64,000 nt of DNA from Oligoflexia bacterium (GTDB taxonomy: Bacteria > Bdellovibrionota > Bacteriovoracia > Bacteriovoracales > Bacteriovoracaceae). Location of the stretch: assembly GCA_024229115.1 (NCBI GenBank), contig JAAEST010000101.1:1-64000 (forward strand). The letters are read 5' to 3'. The position numbers were made by a program, and so were the translations under genes. Below are positions 1 through 8,188 of this stretch, piece by piece (position 1 is the first letter of the stretch; each line of letters opens with the position of its first letter). Below the pieces are notes generated by a model. It was not told the DNA's origin. It made no database searches and saw only the letters and a program-made list of their open reading frames with translations.

Positions 1-97
1 GAAATACCTGATCCCATCCCGAACTCAGCAGTCAAGCTCAACATCGGCGAAGGTAGTGCTCGGGAGACTGAGTGTCAGAATAGCACGATGCACCAAT
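1..97 (+). rRNA. rrf: 5S ribosomal RNA, 3' part (cut by window edge)
   Basis: The first ~97 bases match the conserved interior and 3' half of bacterial 5S rRNA: the loop B/C stretch CCCGAACTCAG near 18-28, then the loop D/E segment ending in AGGTAGTGCT near 51-60. The 5' part lies outside the window, so this is probably the end of an rRNA operon entering from the left. The exact mature 3' end is uncertain because the pairing 5' strand is not visible. Confidence 0.9.
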
Positions 98-130
98 TAT
101 TTTTTACTCTTCGGAGTAGGAAAATATTAA

Positions 131-161
131 AAAAGCCATTCGAAAGAATGGCTTTTTTTTT
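131..161 (+). terminator. Rho-independent terminator of the rRNA operon
   Basis: A perfect 7-bp stem GCCATTC/GAATGGC (135-141 with 146-152) closes a GAAA tetraloop. It is flanked by A's on the left and followed by an uninterrupted T run to 161. It sits about 35 bases past the 5S rRNA. Confidence 0.95.
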
Positions 162-237
162 GCCTAAAATTACCTAAAGAAAAAATTCCAACTCTCAGTT
201 AAAATAAAAGAATATTATAAGTCATCAAGGAAGAGAC

Positions 238-1089
238 ATGAGTTCTATTTTAAAAGCATGGTCGCTGTTACCAAATGTTAAAGGTAAGCTTTGGTTTGGA
301 AATAAGTTATACGATGTTCTTGGAAAAAATGATCCTGTAGTAAAGAAAGTTAAGAATTTCTCAATGAAATTAAATATTGAAGATAGAATTCAGAGAAGAA
401 TTTTTTTCAAGAATGGGCACGAGCCTGAAACAGAAGTTATCTTTGAACGCTTTTTTAGAGATGCTAGTTGCTTTGTTGATATTGGCGGTAATGTGGGATA
501 TTTCTCATTATTGGCTGCTTCAGTGAATCCGAAGATTAAAGTAGTGGCATTTGAGCCACTACCTCAAAATATAAGTCAATTTAAAGAGAATATTTCACTA
601 AATCCAGGCTTTGACCAAAGGATTGAGATTGTTGAAAAGTGCCTTAGTGATGAAAAAGGAGAGGTCACTTTCTTTGTACCACCAGAGGGAGAATGTGGTT
701 GGGGAAGAATGGGGAGTGCTGATGATGCCAATGGTGAGGAACATCAAGACTGGCCAAAAATCTCTAGAGAGGCCCTTAGTTTAGATGAGTATCTAAGCAA
801 CCATACTGAGCTTAAGCCAGATGTATTTAAAATTGATGTTGAAGGGAATGAAGTTAAAGTAATTTATGGAGCAGTTGAATATTTAAAAAACAATAAAGTG
901 AAGGCATTTTGCATAGAGCTTAATGAAGGTGCCTTGAAAGAGCAGGGCTCATCAAGTGAAAAGATTATTGGTCTCATGAATGAACTTGGATATGAGGCCC
1001 ACTATATAAATGGAGATCAGCTTTCAAAGACTGAAAAGCCTGTTGTCGGTTATATTCACCTTAATTATTTCTTCTTACCCAAAGCTTAA
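238..1089 (+). CDS. FkbM-family SAM-dependent methyltransferase
   Basis: A 283-residue Rossmann-type methyltransferase. The SAM-binding glycine loop VDIGGNVGYFS is at about residues 80-90, the ribose-binding acidic position in AFEPLP at about 105-109, and the family motif KIDVEGNE at about 197-204. FkbM proteins typically O-methylate sugars or small molecules, and the substrate cannot be read here. The ATG at 238 has an AAGGAAG Shine-Dalgarno 5 bases upstream. The gene stands alone between the rRNA terminator and a weak hairpin at 1111, with no polysaccharide genes beside it to suggest a substrate. Confidence 0.88.
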   Translation: MSSILKAWSLLPNVKGKLWFGNKLYDVLGKNDPVVKKVKNFSMKLNIEDRIQRRIFFKNGHEPETEVIFERFFRDASCFVDIGGNVGYFSLLAASVNPKIKVVAFEPLPQNISQFKENISLNPGFDQRIEIVEKCLSDEKGEVTFFVPPEGECGWGRMGSADDANGEEHQDWPKISREALSLDEYLSNHTELKPDVFKIDVEGNEVKVIYGAVEYLKNNKVKAFCIELNEGALKEQGSSSEKIIGLMNELGYEAHYINGDQLSKTEKPVVGYIHLNYFFLPKA

Positions 1090-1110
1090 ATAAGCTCTTT
1101 TAGAACCACG

Positions 1111-1143
1111 TAGCTCTTTTTGTAAAAAGAGAGCTATCGTTTT
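1111..1143 (+). terminator. possible terminator after the FkbM gene
   Basis: The inverted repeat TAGCTC-TTTTT-GT-AAAAA-GA-GAGCTA forms an 11-bp stem with a two-base bulge. It is followed by only a short, interrupted T run, so termination is plausible but weak. It falls between the FkbM gene and rimM. Confidence 0.4.
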
Positions 1144-1176
1144 ACAACCTTTGTAATTATTTCTATATGTTAGACC

Positions 1177-1695
1177 ATGGATAAGTTAATAAAATTCGGA
1201 TATTGCTCAAAGCCTCATGGCATTAAGGGAGCATTTTCATTTCATCTCTTTAATACTGAAGAAAGTACTCTCAAGAAGGGCTCTAAAATAATTTTAAAGC
1301 CTTCCAGTGAGACGAGTTCAATTTCTGAAGAAGGAGAAGAGTTTGAAATTGCGACTATTTCCTTTGGTAATAAAGTCATAGCGACACTCAAAGATGTGAA
1401 TGATAGAAACAAAGTTGAAGAGTTAATTCCCTTTGAAATTTTTGTAGAAAGAAGTTCATTACCAGAACCTGATGAGGGCGAGATTTACATAGATGACTTA
1501 GTTGGGCTTGAAGTTCGAAACCCTGAAGGGAAAGTTATCGGGGAAGTTAAGGGGTACTATGATAATGGGGCTCAGACTGTGCTTGAAATTTCAGGGGAAG
1601 CTGAAATGGATTTACCGCTAGTCGATCATTTTTTTCCAGAAATAAATATAGAAAATAAGTTCATCGTAATGAATGTTCCAGAGGGGATAGAGTAG
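1177..1695 (+). CDS. rimM: ribosome maturation factor RimM
   Basis: 172 residues, the usual RimM length. The N-terminal RimM barrel starts with GYCSKPHGIKGAFSF at about residues 8-22, and the C-terminal PRC-barrel is around EIYIDDLVGLEV (about 103-114). It assists 30S subunit maturation by binding ribosomal protein S19. trmD follows after 3 bases, the classic rimM-trmD-rplS order. No clear Shine-Dalgarno precedes the ATG at 1177 (upstream TGTTAGACC), but the family N-terminus begins within the first residues, so the start is credible. Confidence 0.95.
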   Translation: MDKLIKFGYCSKPHGIKGAFSFHLFNTEESTLKKGSKIILKPSSETSSISEEGEEFEIATISFGNKVIATLKDVNDRNKVEELIPFEIFVERSSLPEPDEGEIYIDDLVGLEVRNPEGKVIGEVKGYYDNGAQTVLEISGEAEMDLPLVDHFFPEINIENKFIVMNVPEGIE

Positions 1696-1698
1696 CCA

Positions 1699-2445
1699 AT
1701 GAAAAAAATTTGGATTCTTACATTGTTCCCCGAATTCTTTGAGCCATTAAAAGAGGCTGGAGTTGTTGGTCAGGCGTTGAGTGGTAAACGTGGGCATGAT
1801 TATGAGTTAATCACAATTCAGCTGAGAGACTTTCATCCTCAGGGGCATCAGGGTGTGGATGATACACCTTATGGCGGTGGTGCAGGCATGGTCATGAGGG
1901 CCGACGCTTTAAAAGATGCATTTGAAAAAGGGATTATAGAAGCAGGGAAGTATGGTGCTAATTGGAAAGAACAACTTCATGTTATTGCACCTGGGCCTCG
2001 TGGTAAAGTTTGGAATTTTGAAATGGCCCAAACATTTGCCAAAGAGAAATTTATTGAAGGGAAAAAAGATCTAGTCTTCGTATGTGGACGTTACGAAGGA
2101 ATAGATGAAAGGTTTATAGAGAATTATGTTGATGAACATTATAGCTTGGGTGACTTTATTTTAAGTGGAGGAGAGCTTGCTGTAATGACCTTTATAGATT
2201 CGGCCATGAGATTTGTGCCGAATGTACTTAAGAATTATGAATCTGTCTTAGAAGAGTCCTTTGGAAGTGAGCTTTTAGAATATCCTCAATATACAAGGCC
2301 GGCAGAATTTGAAGGAATGTCAGTCCCAGAAATACTTACTAGTGGACATCATAAGAAAATCGCGGAATATAGATTAGAAAAAAGAAAAGAAATGACGAAG
2401 AAGTTTCGTCCTGACCTTTGGGCAAAATATTCGGAGAAGAAATGA
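1699..2445 (+). CDS. trmD: tRNA (guanine-37-N1)-methyltransferase TrmD
   Basis: 248 residues, full length. Visible are the N-terminal ILTLFPEFFEPL, the DTPYGGGAGMVM loop at about 54-65, and the trefoil-knot SAM-binding segments VFVCGRYEGIDERF (about 128-141) and YSLGDFILSGGELA (about 149-162). It makes m1G37 in tRNAs to prevent +1 frameshifting. It starts 3 bases after rimM and its stop overlaps the next start as ATGA (2442-2445), implying translational coupling. Confidence 0.97.
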   Translation: MKKIWILTLFPEFFEPLKEAGVVGQALSGKRGHDYELITIQLRDFHPQGHQGVDDTPYGGGAGMVMRADALKDAFEKGIIEAGKYGANWKEQLHVIAPGPRGKVWNFEMAQTFAKEKFIEGKKDLVFVCGRYEGIDERFIENYVDEHYSLGDFILSGGELAVMTFIDSAMRFVPNVLKNYESVLEESFGSELLEYPQYTRPAEFEGMSVPEILTSGHHKKIAEYRLEKRKEMTKKFRPDLWAKYSEKK

Positions 2446-3008
2446 GCAGTTTATATTTAGCACTTGTTCATCATCCTATAAAAAATAAAAGAGATGAATT
2501 AGTTACTACAAGTGTAACCAATCTAGATATTCACGATATTAGTAGAAGTTGTCGCACATTTAATGTGAAAGAATATCATATCGTCACGCCACTTGAGGCC
2601 CAGCATAAGCTGGTAAATCGAATTTTGGGTCACTGGGATGGAGATGAAAATAATAGTTATAATCCAGATAGAAGCGATGCGTTATCAATCGCACGTGTTA
2701 TCAATTCTGTTGAAGATTCTATGAAGAGAATTGAAGAAATAGAAGGTAAGGCACCGAAATTAATAGCAACTGGAGCTAACTTTGAGAGTTTCAATTCTAC
2801 AACAAAAGAGCTCTCAGAGAAGATGAAAGTTGACAATGCACCGTATTTATTGATATTTGGTACAGGCTGGGGACTTCACGCATCTGTGCTTGAAAGGGCA
2901 GATATTATGTTAGAGCCAATCTTTGGAAACTCTGAAGATGGTTATAACCATTTATCCGTTCGATCTGCTGTTGCAATTTATTTAGATAGAATTGCAAGAT
3001 GCCTCTAG
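2442..3008 (+). CDS. SPOUT-type RNA methyltransferase found beside trmD (Methyltrn_RNA_4 type)
   Basis: 188 residues from the ATG at 2442, chosen because it overlaps the trmD stop as ATGA. A longer in-frame start 24 bases upstream would only extend into trmD. The family core YLALVHHPIKNKRDELVTTS is at the N-terminus, followed by NLDIHDISRSCRTF and, near the C-terminus, LIFGTGWGLHASVLERAD, which fits a knotted SAM site. The trmD-adjacent position is typical of this family in delta- and epsilonproteobacteria. The RNA target is not established from sequence. Confidence 0.85.
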   Translation: MSSLYLALVHHPIKNKRDELVTTSVTNLDIHDISRSCRTFNVKEYHIVTPLEAQHKLVNRILGHWDGDENNSYNPDRSDALSIARVINSVEDSMKRIEEIEGKAPKLIATGANFESFNSTTKELSEKMKVDNAPYLLIFGTGWGLHASVLERADIMLEPIFGNSEDGYNHLSVRSAVAIYLDRIARCL

Positions 3009-3085
3009 GGTCTACGAATTAGTATTTTTTTAACGAACGAATAATCGGTCCTCTGGAAAATACAAGAAAAGTTCTAGGAGAAATT

Positions 3086-3451
3086 ATGAACTTATTAGAT
3101 GTAGTAAAAAATGATCACTTAAATCCAAAAGTAAAAGACATGCCAAACTTTAAGTCTGGTGACACTGTTGCTGTTCACTCTCGTATTAAAGAAGGTGACA
3201 AAAGTAGAATTCAGATTTTTAAAGGTGTTGTTATTGCTGTTAAAGCTAAAGGAACTTTAGAAGGTCACTTTAGAGTTAGAAAAACTTCATCAGGTATTGG
3301 TGTTGAAAGAGTATTCCCTTTCCATTCACCAAACGTAGAGAAAGTAGAAGTAGTACAACGTGGTAAATCTCGTCGTTCTAAGCTTTACTACCTTCGTGAT
3401 AGAAGTGGTAAATCAGCAAGAATTGCTGTTGATTACGACAGAAAAAACTAA
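3086..3451 (+). CDS. rplS: 50S ribosomal protein L19
   Basis: 121 residues with the complete L19 pattern: [22 protein letters not shown] near the N-terminus, then [28 protein letters not shown] and the basic [22 protein letters not shown]-terminus. It lies at the 30S-50S interface. The start has a good Shine-Dalgarno (TAGGAGAAATT then ATG). It is last in the rimM-trmD block and is followed at once by a strong terminator. Confidence 0.98.
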   Translation: MNLLDVVKNDHLNPKVKDMPNFKSGDTVAVHSRIKEGDKSRIQIFKGVVIAVKAKGTLEGHFRVRKTSSGIGVERVFPFHSPNVEKVEVVQRGKSRRSKLYYLRDRSGKSARIAVDYDRKN

Positions 3452-3470
3452 TAGTTTTGAAAGTTATATA

Positions 3471-3499
3471 AAAGGAGGCTTTATGCCTCCTTTTTTTTT
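3471..3499 (+). terminator. Rho-independent terminator after rplS
   Basis: Stem AAAGGAGGC/GCCTCCTTT with a five-base loop (TTTAT), followed by a run of T's to 3499. It closes the rimM-trmD-rplS unit. The rnhB start codon lies only 15 bases beyond. Confidence 0.93.
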
Positions 3500-3514
3500 G
3501 CAAAAAATACAAAT

Positions 3515-4213
3515 ATGTCTAAGAAGTCTAAAGAAGAATTTATCTATATTGGTGCCGATGAGGTTGGGAGAGGACCATTGGCCGGCCCTGTTGTTGGTGC
3601 TGGTTGCTTATTCTTAGGTAGTGATGAAGAGTTTAAAACTCTAAGTTCAGATTTACGTAATCTTGGCATATGCGATAGTAAAAAGTTATCTCAAAAAAAG
3701 AGATTAGAAATTCTTGAAAGTTTTAATATTAATATTAAGAAAGTTAAGAATAAAAAGAATTATTTAGTAACTATAAATAACTTCAATCTTCATTTAACCC
3801 TTAACGAATTAAGTCCTTCATATATTGATGAGCATAATATTTTGGTTAGTTCTTTGACGGCCATGAATGAAACGATCACAAACTTCAAAAAAATAAAGAC
3901 AATAGACTGGTCTTTAGAAAATAAAAGAATTTGTTTTGATGGAAATAAAATTCCTAAAAATAAAAAAAGAGGATGGGATTATCTATCATTAGTAAAAGGT
4001 GATTCGAAATGTCCATTTATTGGTCTCGCTTCAATCTTTGCTAAAGAATATCGTGATTATTTAATGTTGTGCTTAGGTGAAAAATATCCAGGTTATGGGC
4101 TGGAAAAACACGCTGGTTATCCTACAAGGTTTCATAAAGAAGCAATTTCGAAACTTGGGGTAACGAATGTTCATCGAAAATCATTTAAAGGCGTTAAAGA
4201 ACACATCCAATAA
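3515..4213 (+). CDS. rnhB: ribonuclease HII
   Basis: 232 residues. The catalytic N-terminal motif GADEVGRGPLAGPVVGAG at about residues 13-30 carries the first Asp-Glu pair. CDSKKLSQKKR and the later GDSKCPFIGLASIFAKEYRD and YGLEKHAGYPT segments complete the RNase HII signature. It removes ribonucleotides and RNA primers from DNA. The start is only 15 bases after the rplS terminator and has no visible Shine-Dalgarno, so its own promoter or read-through is unclear. The 3' end overlaps the next gene by 47 bases. Confidence 0.95.
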   Translation: MSKKSKEEFIYIGADEVGRGPLAGPVVGAGCLFLGSDEEFKTLSSDLRNLGICDSKKLSQKKRLEILESFNINIKKVKNKKNYLVTINNFNLHLTLNELSPSYIDEHNILVSSLTAMNETITNFKKIKTIDWSLENKRICFDGNKIPKNKKRGWDYLSLVKGDSKCPFIGLASIFAKEYRDYLMLCLGEKYPGYGLEKHAGYPTRFHKEAISKLGVTNVHRKSFKGVKEHIQ

Positions 4214-4544
4214 TTATAATTACAGATATACAGGTGAAATCCCCTTAAATTGGGAACAGACTTTGTCCTCATGGGTCCATGAATTATATCTACCAGTTTT
4301 AATATCTCCTTTATTTTTGCAATGCCGTAATATCGGTCAGATTGATATATCCTTTGTATATAAGAGAAAAATTTTTATTATTGAAGCAAAGCGTAACCAG
4401 TCACAGCTTAAGTTTGATCAATTTAAGCGTTTAAAGAATGCGGTCGAATTGATTGGTGGTCTCTTTGAATTTGATATTTGTTTTAGAGTCTGGACCTCTA
4501 AAGATTTGCCAAAAAAGGAATCCTTATTTAACCTATTAAAATAA
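4167..4544 (+). CDS. YraN-like (UPF0102) nuclease-fold protein, divergent
   Basis: 125 residues. The stretch IGQIDISFVYKRKIFIIEAK (about 55-74) matches the PD-(D/E)XK nuclease core: Asp, a hydrophobic strand, then E-A-K. UPF0102/YraN proteins have the corresponding GEIDLI...FVEVK and often follow rnhB, as here. The ATG at 4167 lies inside rnhB, overlapping it by 47 bases, and has a GGGG Shine-Dalgarno 6 bases upstream. The usual N-terminal helices of YraN are not obvious, so the call is inference supported by position. No catalytic activity is established for YraN. Confidence 0.6.
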   Translation: MFIENHLKALKNTSNNYNYRYTGEIPLNWEQTLSSWVHELYLPVLISPLFLQCRNIGQIDISFVYKRKIFIIEAKRNQSQLKFDQFKRLKNAVELIGGLFEFDICFRVWTSKDLPKKESLFNLLK

Positions 4545-4569
4545 TAGGAAAAATATCCATCGAGACATT

Positions 4570-5061
4570 ATGAAAAATTTTATTTCCATTCTATCTTTAA
4601 TTGCCCTTCTTACTTTTAGCTTTAGTGCCAATGCACAACAAGGTGAAGGTTTGGATCCTAGGATTAAGGCAATTGGAACGATGGCCCTTTATGGTACGGT
4701 AGGTGGAACTTTATTAGGGACAGCTTCTCTTGCTTTTGGAACTGGTGGAAGAAGTGTTGCTAAAGGTGCCTCACTTGGTCTCTACGCTGGTCTATTATTT
4801 GGTGGTTATGTTGTTATTAGCCATGCCATGAGAAAGCATAAGGCCGCAAATCCGTCGGCAAAAGATAACTATTATCCAGATACGGCATCTCCTTATGAAG
4901 GTGGTTACGAAGAAGAAGACGGAGGAGCTCCTCCAGCTGAACAATTCTTCGCACCTGTTATAGAAACAGATCGTACTCTTAAGTTTGAGTCATTAAAAAA
5001 GGCCCCAAATAGGGCCTTCAATCCGGTATTCTATGTGCCGATTTTTAATTATCAGTTCTGA
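4570..5061 (+). CDS. small exported glycine-rich protein of unknown function
   Basis: 163 residues. A signal peptide (MKNFISILSLIALLTFSFSANA, cut before QQGE) is followed by a glycine- and alanine-rich hydrophobic pair, TMALYGTVGGTLLGTASLAFGT and LGLYAGLLFGGYVVISHAM (about residues 35-85). This resembles glycine-zipper membrane segments. A charged, proline-rich tail follows, with EEEDGGAPP near 115-122. I do not recognise the family. Location in the inner or outer membrane facing the periplasm is inferred. It overlaps the convergent STAS gene by 10 bases. Confidence 0.7.
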   Translation: MKNFISILSLIALLTFSFSANAQQGEGLDPRIKAIGTMALYGTVGGTLLGTASLAFGTGGRSVAKGASLGLYAGLLFGGYVVISHAMRKHKAANPSAKDNYYPDTASPYEGGYEEEDGGAPPAEQFFAPVIETDRTLKFESLKKAPNRAFNPVFYVPIFNYQF

Positions 5062-5438
5062 TAAGTTCTCTTTCTATTGGCAAACTTTTGAGAGATGAAC
5101 TCTGTTTCATCTGTTTCAAAGTCATCGATAATTAATCCCATAAGATCGAGATTATAGAGTTTAAATACTTTGATGAATTCATTGCTAACATTACTTAATT
5201 TGATTTGATCTTTCTTCTCATTAAGAATTCTAATTGTATCAACAAAGAATCCAATCCCTGAAGATCCTACGAAGTCTAATCTATTGAGATCAATCGTAAT
5301 TGTTGAAGTAGGGTTTTCACTTGTAAGAGATTCTAATTCTCTTTTAAGAGGAATGCTATTTTCATAATCTAAGCCACCTTCCATATGAACTGTAATATTT
5401 CCACTAGCATCTGTTCTCACACGGGCCTTCATAGTCAT
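5052..5438 (-). CDS. STAS-domain protein (anti-sigma-factor antagonist type)
   Basis: 128 residues forming a single STAS domain. The segment DLNRLDFVGSSGIGFFVDT holds the loop whose serine is phosphorylated by a partner kinase in SpoIIAA-type proteins. It is preceded by the usual beta strand TITIDL and followed by NVSNEFIKVFKLYNL. No anti-sigma factor, RsbW-type kinase or phosphatase lies beside it, so the partner must be elsewhere. The gene diverges from rsmI across a 105-base gap that should hold both promoters. Confidence 0.88.
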   Translation of the reverse strand: MTMKARVRTDASGNITVHMEGGLDYENSIPLKRELESLTSENPTSTITIDLNRLDFVGSSGIGFFVDTIRILNEKKDQIKLSNVSNEFIKVFKLYNLDLMGLIIDDFETDETEFISQKFANRKRTYQN

Positions 5439-5543
5439 GTACCTCTCCTTGGTTTATGGACCTTTTCTAATAAGTATTTTATCATTCAATAGATTTTGAT
5501 TTCAGATGGAAAATATTGTCATTAGGCTAGATAGGTACTTGAA

Positions 5544-6347
5544 ATGAGTAAGTTAATATTATTAGGTCTCCCATTGGGGAATATTGAGGACCTCTCCGTG
5601 AGGGGAAAGAAAGTACTTGAGTCTTCAACTTTATTTTTTGCTGAGGATACAAGAAATCTCAAAAAGATTTTTAATTTTCTTGGGATTGAGTTGAATGGAA
5701 AAACTATTGAAAGTTTTCATGATCATCAACAGGCCAAAGTCGATTCGATTATTGCAAAAATCAAAAATCATAGTGAAGCTGTCATTGTGAGTGATGCTGG
5801 TTCACCTATTGTCAGTGATCCAGCGTATCCATTAGTTAAGGCTTTTATAGAAGCGGGTGGATCGGTAGACACAGTTCCTGGTCCAACAAGTCCTATGGTT
5901 GCCCTAGAGTTAAGTGGGTTACCTCCTCATCCATTTACTTTTCATGGCTTTCTACCAAGAGAGTCCTCTAAGAAAAGTGAAGTATTTAAAAAATTATCAC
6001 CTCAAGTGACTCACATTTTCTTTGAAGGTGTTTCAAGGGTATTAAAAACTTTAAATGAGTTAGCTGAAGTCCATCCCGATGCAGATGTTGTCATCGCTAG
6101 AGAGTTAACGAAAACTTTCCAGACTCTCTATAGATTTAAAGCATCTGAAATCCCTGAGATTGAACTTCGCGGAGAGTTTGTTCTGCTGATCAGACATGAA
6201 AATTCTAAGTTAGATGGTAATTTTTCAAAGATATCTGACTTGGCCCAAAAATATCTAGATCGCCCGTCACCAAAGGCTTTAGCTAAGTTATTAGGTGAGT
6301 GTTTGGGTGAAAATAGCAAAGAAATATACTCAAGATTAAATAAATAA
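5544..6347 (+). CDS. rsmI: 16S rRNA 2'-O-ribose C1402 methyltransferase RsmI
   Basis: 267 residues of the tetrapyrrole-methylase fold. It shows the diagnostic LGLPLGNIEDLSVRG at the N-terminus, FAEDTRNLKK, VIVSDAGSPIVSDPAYPLV at about 78-96 and VPGPTSP at about 110-116. RsmI methylates C1402 in the 30S decoding centre. The gene stands alone, divergent from the STAS gene, with an AT-rich gap behind it. Confidence 0.95.
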   Translation: MSKLILLGLPLGNIEDLSVRGKKVLESSTLFFAEDTRNLKKIFNFLGIELNGKTIESFHDHQQAKVDSIIAKIKNHSEAVIVSDAGSPIVSDPAYPLVKAFIEAGGSVDTVPGPTSPMVALELSGLPPHPFTFHGFLPRESSKKSEVFKKLSPQVTHIFFEGVSRVLKTLNELAEVHPDADVVIARELTKTFQTLYRFKASEIPEIELRGEFVLLIRHENSKLDGNFSKISDLAQKYLDRPSPKALAKLLGECLGENSKEIYSRLNK

Positions 6348-6380
6348 TATTTTTTATTCTTATAAGTATTTAATTTTTTG

Positions 6381-6386
6381 TATAAT
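6381..6386 (+). promoter_or_regulatory. candidate sigma-70 -10 box upstream of the phosphodiesterase gene
   Basis: A perfect TATAAT sits 75 bases before the phosphodiesterase start, after the end of rsmI. No good -35 hexamer is visible at the expected distance, so the call rests on the -10 alone in AT-rich DNA. Confidence 0.4.
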
Positions 6387-6460
6387 AGTCCGATAAGTTT
6401 TTAAATCTACGTTAGAATAGATATGAGTACTGGTTTTTATCAGCATGCTGAGGACTTTAA

Positions 6461-7225
6461 ATGCAAGTAAAGATCATAGGTGGCCATGGTGGAGTTTCAC
6501 CTGGTTTTAAAAATACGTCTTACCTTATTGATGGGAAACTACTCATCGATGCAGGAAGTGTGGCCAGCGGGCTTCAAATTGATGATCAAGTATTGATTGA
6601 TCATATTCTTATTAGTCATAGTCATTTAGATCATATTTCAGATTTAGCTTTTTTAGCTGATAATTGTTTTGGACTAAAAGGAAAACCATTTGAAGTTTAT
6701 ACATCAAAGGTTGTTGAAAATAGCATCATGAAACATTTATTAAATGATGAGATCTGGCCTAACTTTACAGTCATTCCGAATAAAGAAGATCCAACATTAA
6801 GATTTAACATTGTTGAATCAAATGAAACAATAACTCTAGGTGAATATAAAATCACGATGATTCCAGTTAATCATCCAGCTGGTGGGCATGGATTCATTGT
6901 TGAAAAAGGTGATACTGGAATTGTCTTTACTCAAGATACAGGACCTACTGATAAAATCTGGGAAGAGGCCAAGAAGCTTAAAAACTTAAAAGCTATTTTT
7001 ACAGAAGTTTCATTTCCGAATAGTATGCAAGTAGTGGCCGATTTGAGCTTTCACCACACTCCAAAAACAATCGAAGAAGAAATTAAGAAAATGCCTGACG
7101 TTGTTCCAATTTTCCTAGGACATATCAAGCCTAATTATCAGGCACAGATGTACCAAGAGATAAGTGATATGGGCAATGACAGAGTTACCTTACTGGGTTC
7201 AGACAATACTTGCTACGTTTTTTAA
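6461..7225 (+). CDS. metallo-beta-lactamase-fold phosphodiesterase, class II cAMP phosphodiesterase-like
   Basis: 254 residues. The metal motif HSHLDH is at 53-58, with later ligands in NHPAGGHG (about 138-145), TQDTGP (about 158-163) and LGHIKP (near 225-230). The overall layout, including KNTSYLIDGKLLIDAG and the C-terminal FLGHIKPNYQ, matches class II cyclic-nucleotide phosphodiesterases (PDE1/CpdP type) better than RNase Z. The substrate is inferred. The ATG follows a GAGGA Shine-Dalgarno. It may act in second-messenger turnover. Confidence 0.8.
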   Translation: MQVKIIGGHGGVSPGFKNTSYLIDGKLLIDAGSVASGLQIDDQVLIDHILISHSHLDHISDLAFLADNCFGLKGKPFEVYTSKVVENSIMKHLLNDEIWPNFTVIPNKEDPTLRFNIVESNETITLGEYKITMIPVNHPAGGHGFIVEKGDTGIVFTQDTGPTDKIWEEAKKLKNLKAIFTEVSFPNSMQVVADLSFHHTPKTIEEEIKKMPDVVPIFLGHIKPNYQAQMYQEISDMGNDRVTLLGSDNTCYVF

Positions 7226-7333
7226 CGCTCTGGGTCTATAGTCTTATCAATTAGTTATCATATTTAGGGTTGATATTTCTTGCGGAATATCAGAATATAC
7301 AGCTCATTTATTTTCTATGAAAAAGAGGTGATT

Positions 7334-8185
7334 ATGGGCTGGTTTGAAAAGGTTCAAAATCCTAAATTAAAGAGTTCAAAAAAAGTAAGTTCGAATACTC
7401 CTAATGGTTTGTGGAAGAAGTGTTCTAACTGTTCTGAAATTATTCAATCAAATAAATTAGATGAAGAATACCAAGTATGTCCTTATTGTGATCATCACTT
7501 TCGTCTTACGGCAATTGATAGAATTAAACTATTAACTGATGAGAATTCTTTCAAAGCATTTGGCGATGAGTGGTCTACTAAAGACCCTTTAGAATTCAGT
7601 GATAAGTCAACATACCAAGATCGTTTAGAAAGGGCCTATGATAAAACTGGTCAGCATGATGGAACTTTTGCTGGTACTGCAAAAATAAATGGTAAGGATG
7701 TTTCTCTTGCTGTTATGAACTTTCAATTCATGGGTGGTTCAATGGGTGTGATCACAGGAGAGAAGATTGCTTCTGTTTTAGATCTAGCTTACGAAAAGAA
7801 AATACCTGCCATCGTTGTTTGTTGTAGTGGTGGGGCGAGAATGCAAGAAGGAATTCTTTCTCTTATGCAAATGGCGAAAACAAGTGCCGCACGACAAAGA
7901 TTAAAGAATGCTGGAATTCCTTTTATAAGTATTCTGACAGACCCAACGACTGGTGGTGTAGCAGCTAGTTTTGCAATGTTAGGAGATATTAATATTGCTG
8001 AGCCAAAAGCTCTTATTGGCTTTGCTGGTCCTCGAGTTATTGAACAAAGTATTCGTCAAAAACTGCCTGAAGGGTTTCAAAGATCTGAATTCCTTTTAGA
8101 TCATGGATTTGTTGATAGAATTGTTCATCGTCATCAAATGAAAGAAGAATTATCTTTCTTCATCAATATGTTTAATAAACATTAA
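7334..8185 (+). CDS. accD: acetyl-CoA carboxylase carboxyltransferase subunit beta
   Basis: 283 residues from the ATG at 7334 (MGWFEK), preceded by a GAGGTG Shine-Dalgarno. An in-frame TTG 54 bases earlier gives a non-family extension and was not used. The four-cysteine zinc ribbon KCSNC...VCPYC is at about 32-54. The carboxyltransferase core follows, with VCCSGGARMQEG and TDPTTGGVAASFAMLGD. It transfers carboxyl from biotin to acetyl-CoA with AccA in fatty-acid synthesis. folC follows after 3 bases, a common pairing. Confidence 0.97.
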   Translation: MGWFEKVQNPKLKSSKKVSSNTPNGLWKKCSNCSEIIQSNKLDEEYQVCPYCDHHFRLTAIDRIKLLTDENSFKAFGDEWSTKDPLEFSDKSTYQDRLERAYDKTGQHDGTFAGTAKINGKDVSLAVMNFQFMGGSMGVITGEKIASVLDLAYEKKIPAIVVCCSGGARMQEGILSLMQMAKTSAARQRLKNAGIPFISILTDPTTGGVAASFAMLGDINIAEPKALIGFAGPRVIEQSIRQKLPEGFQRSEFLLDHGFVDRIVHRHQMKEELSFFINMFNKH

Positions 8186-8188
8186 GAA

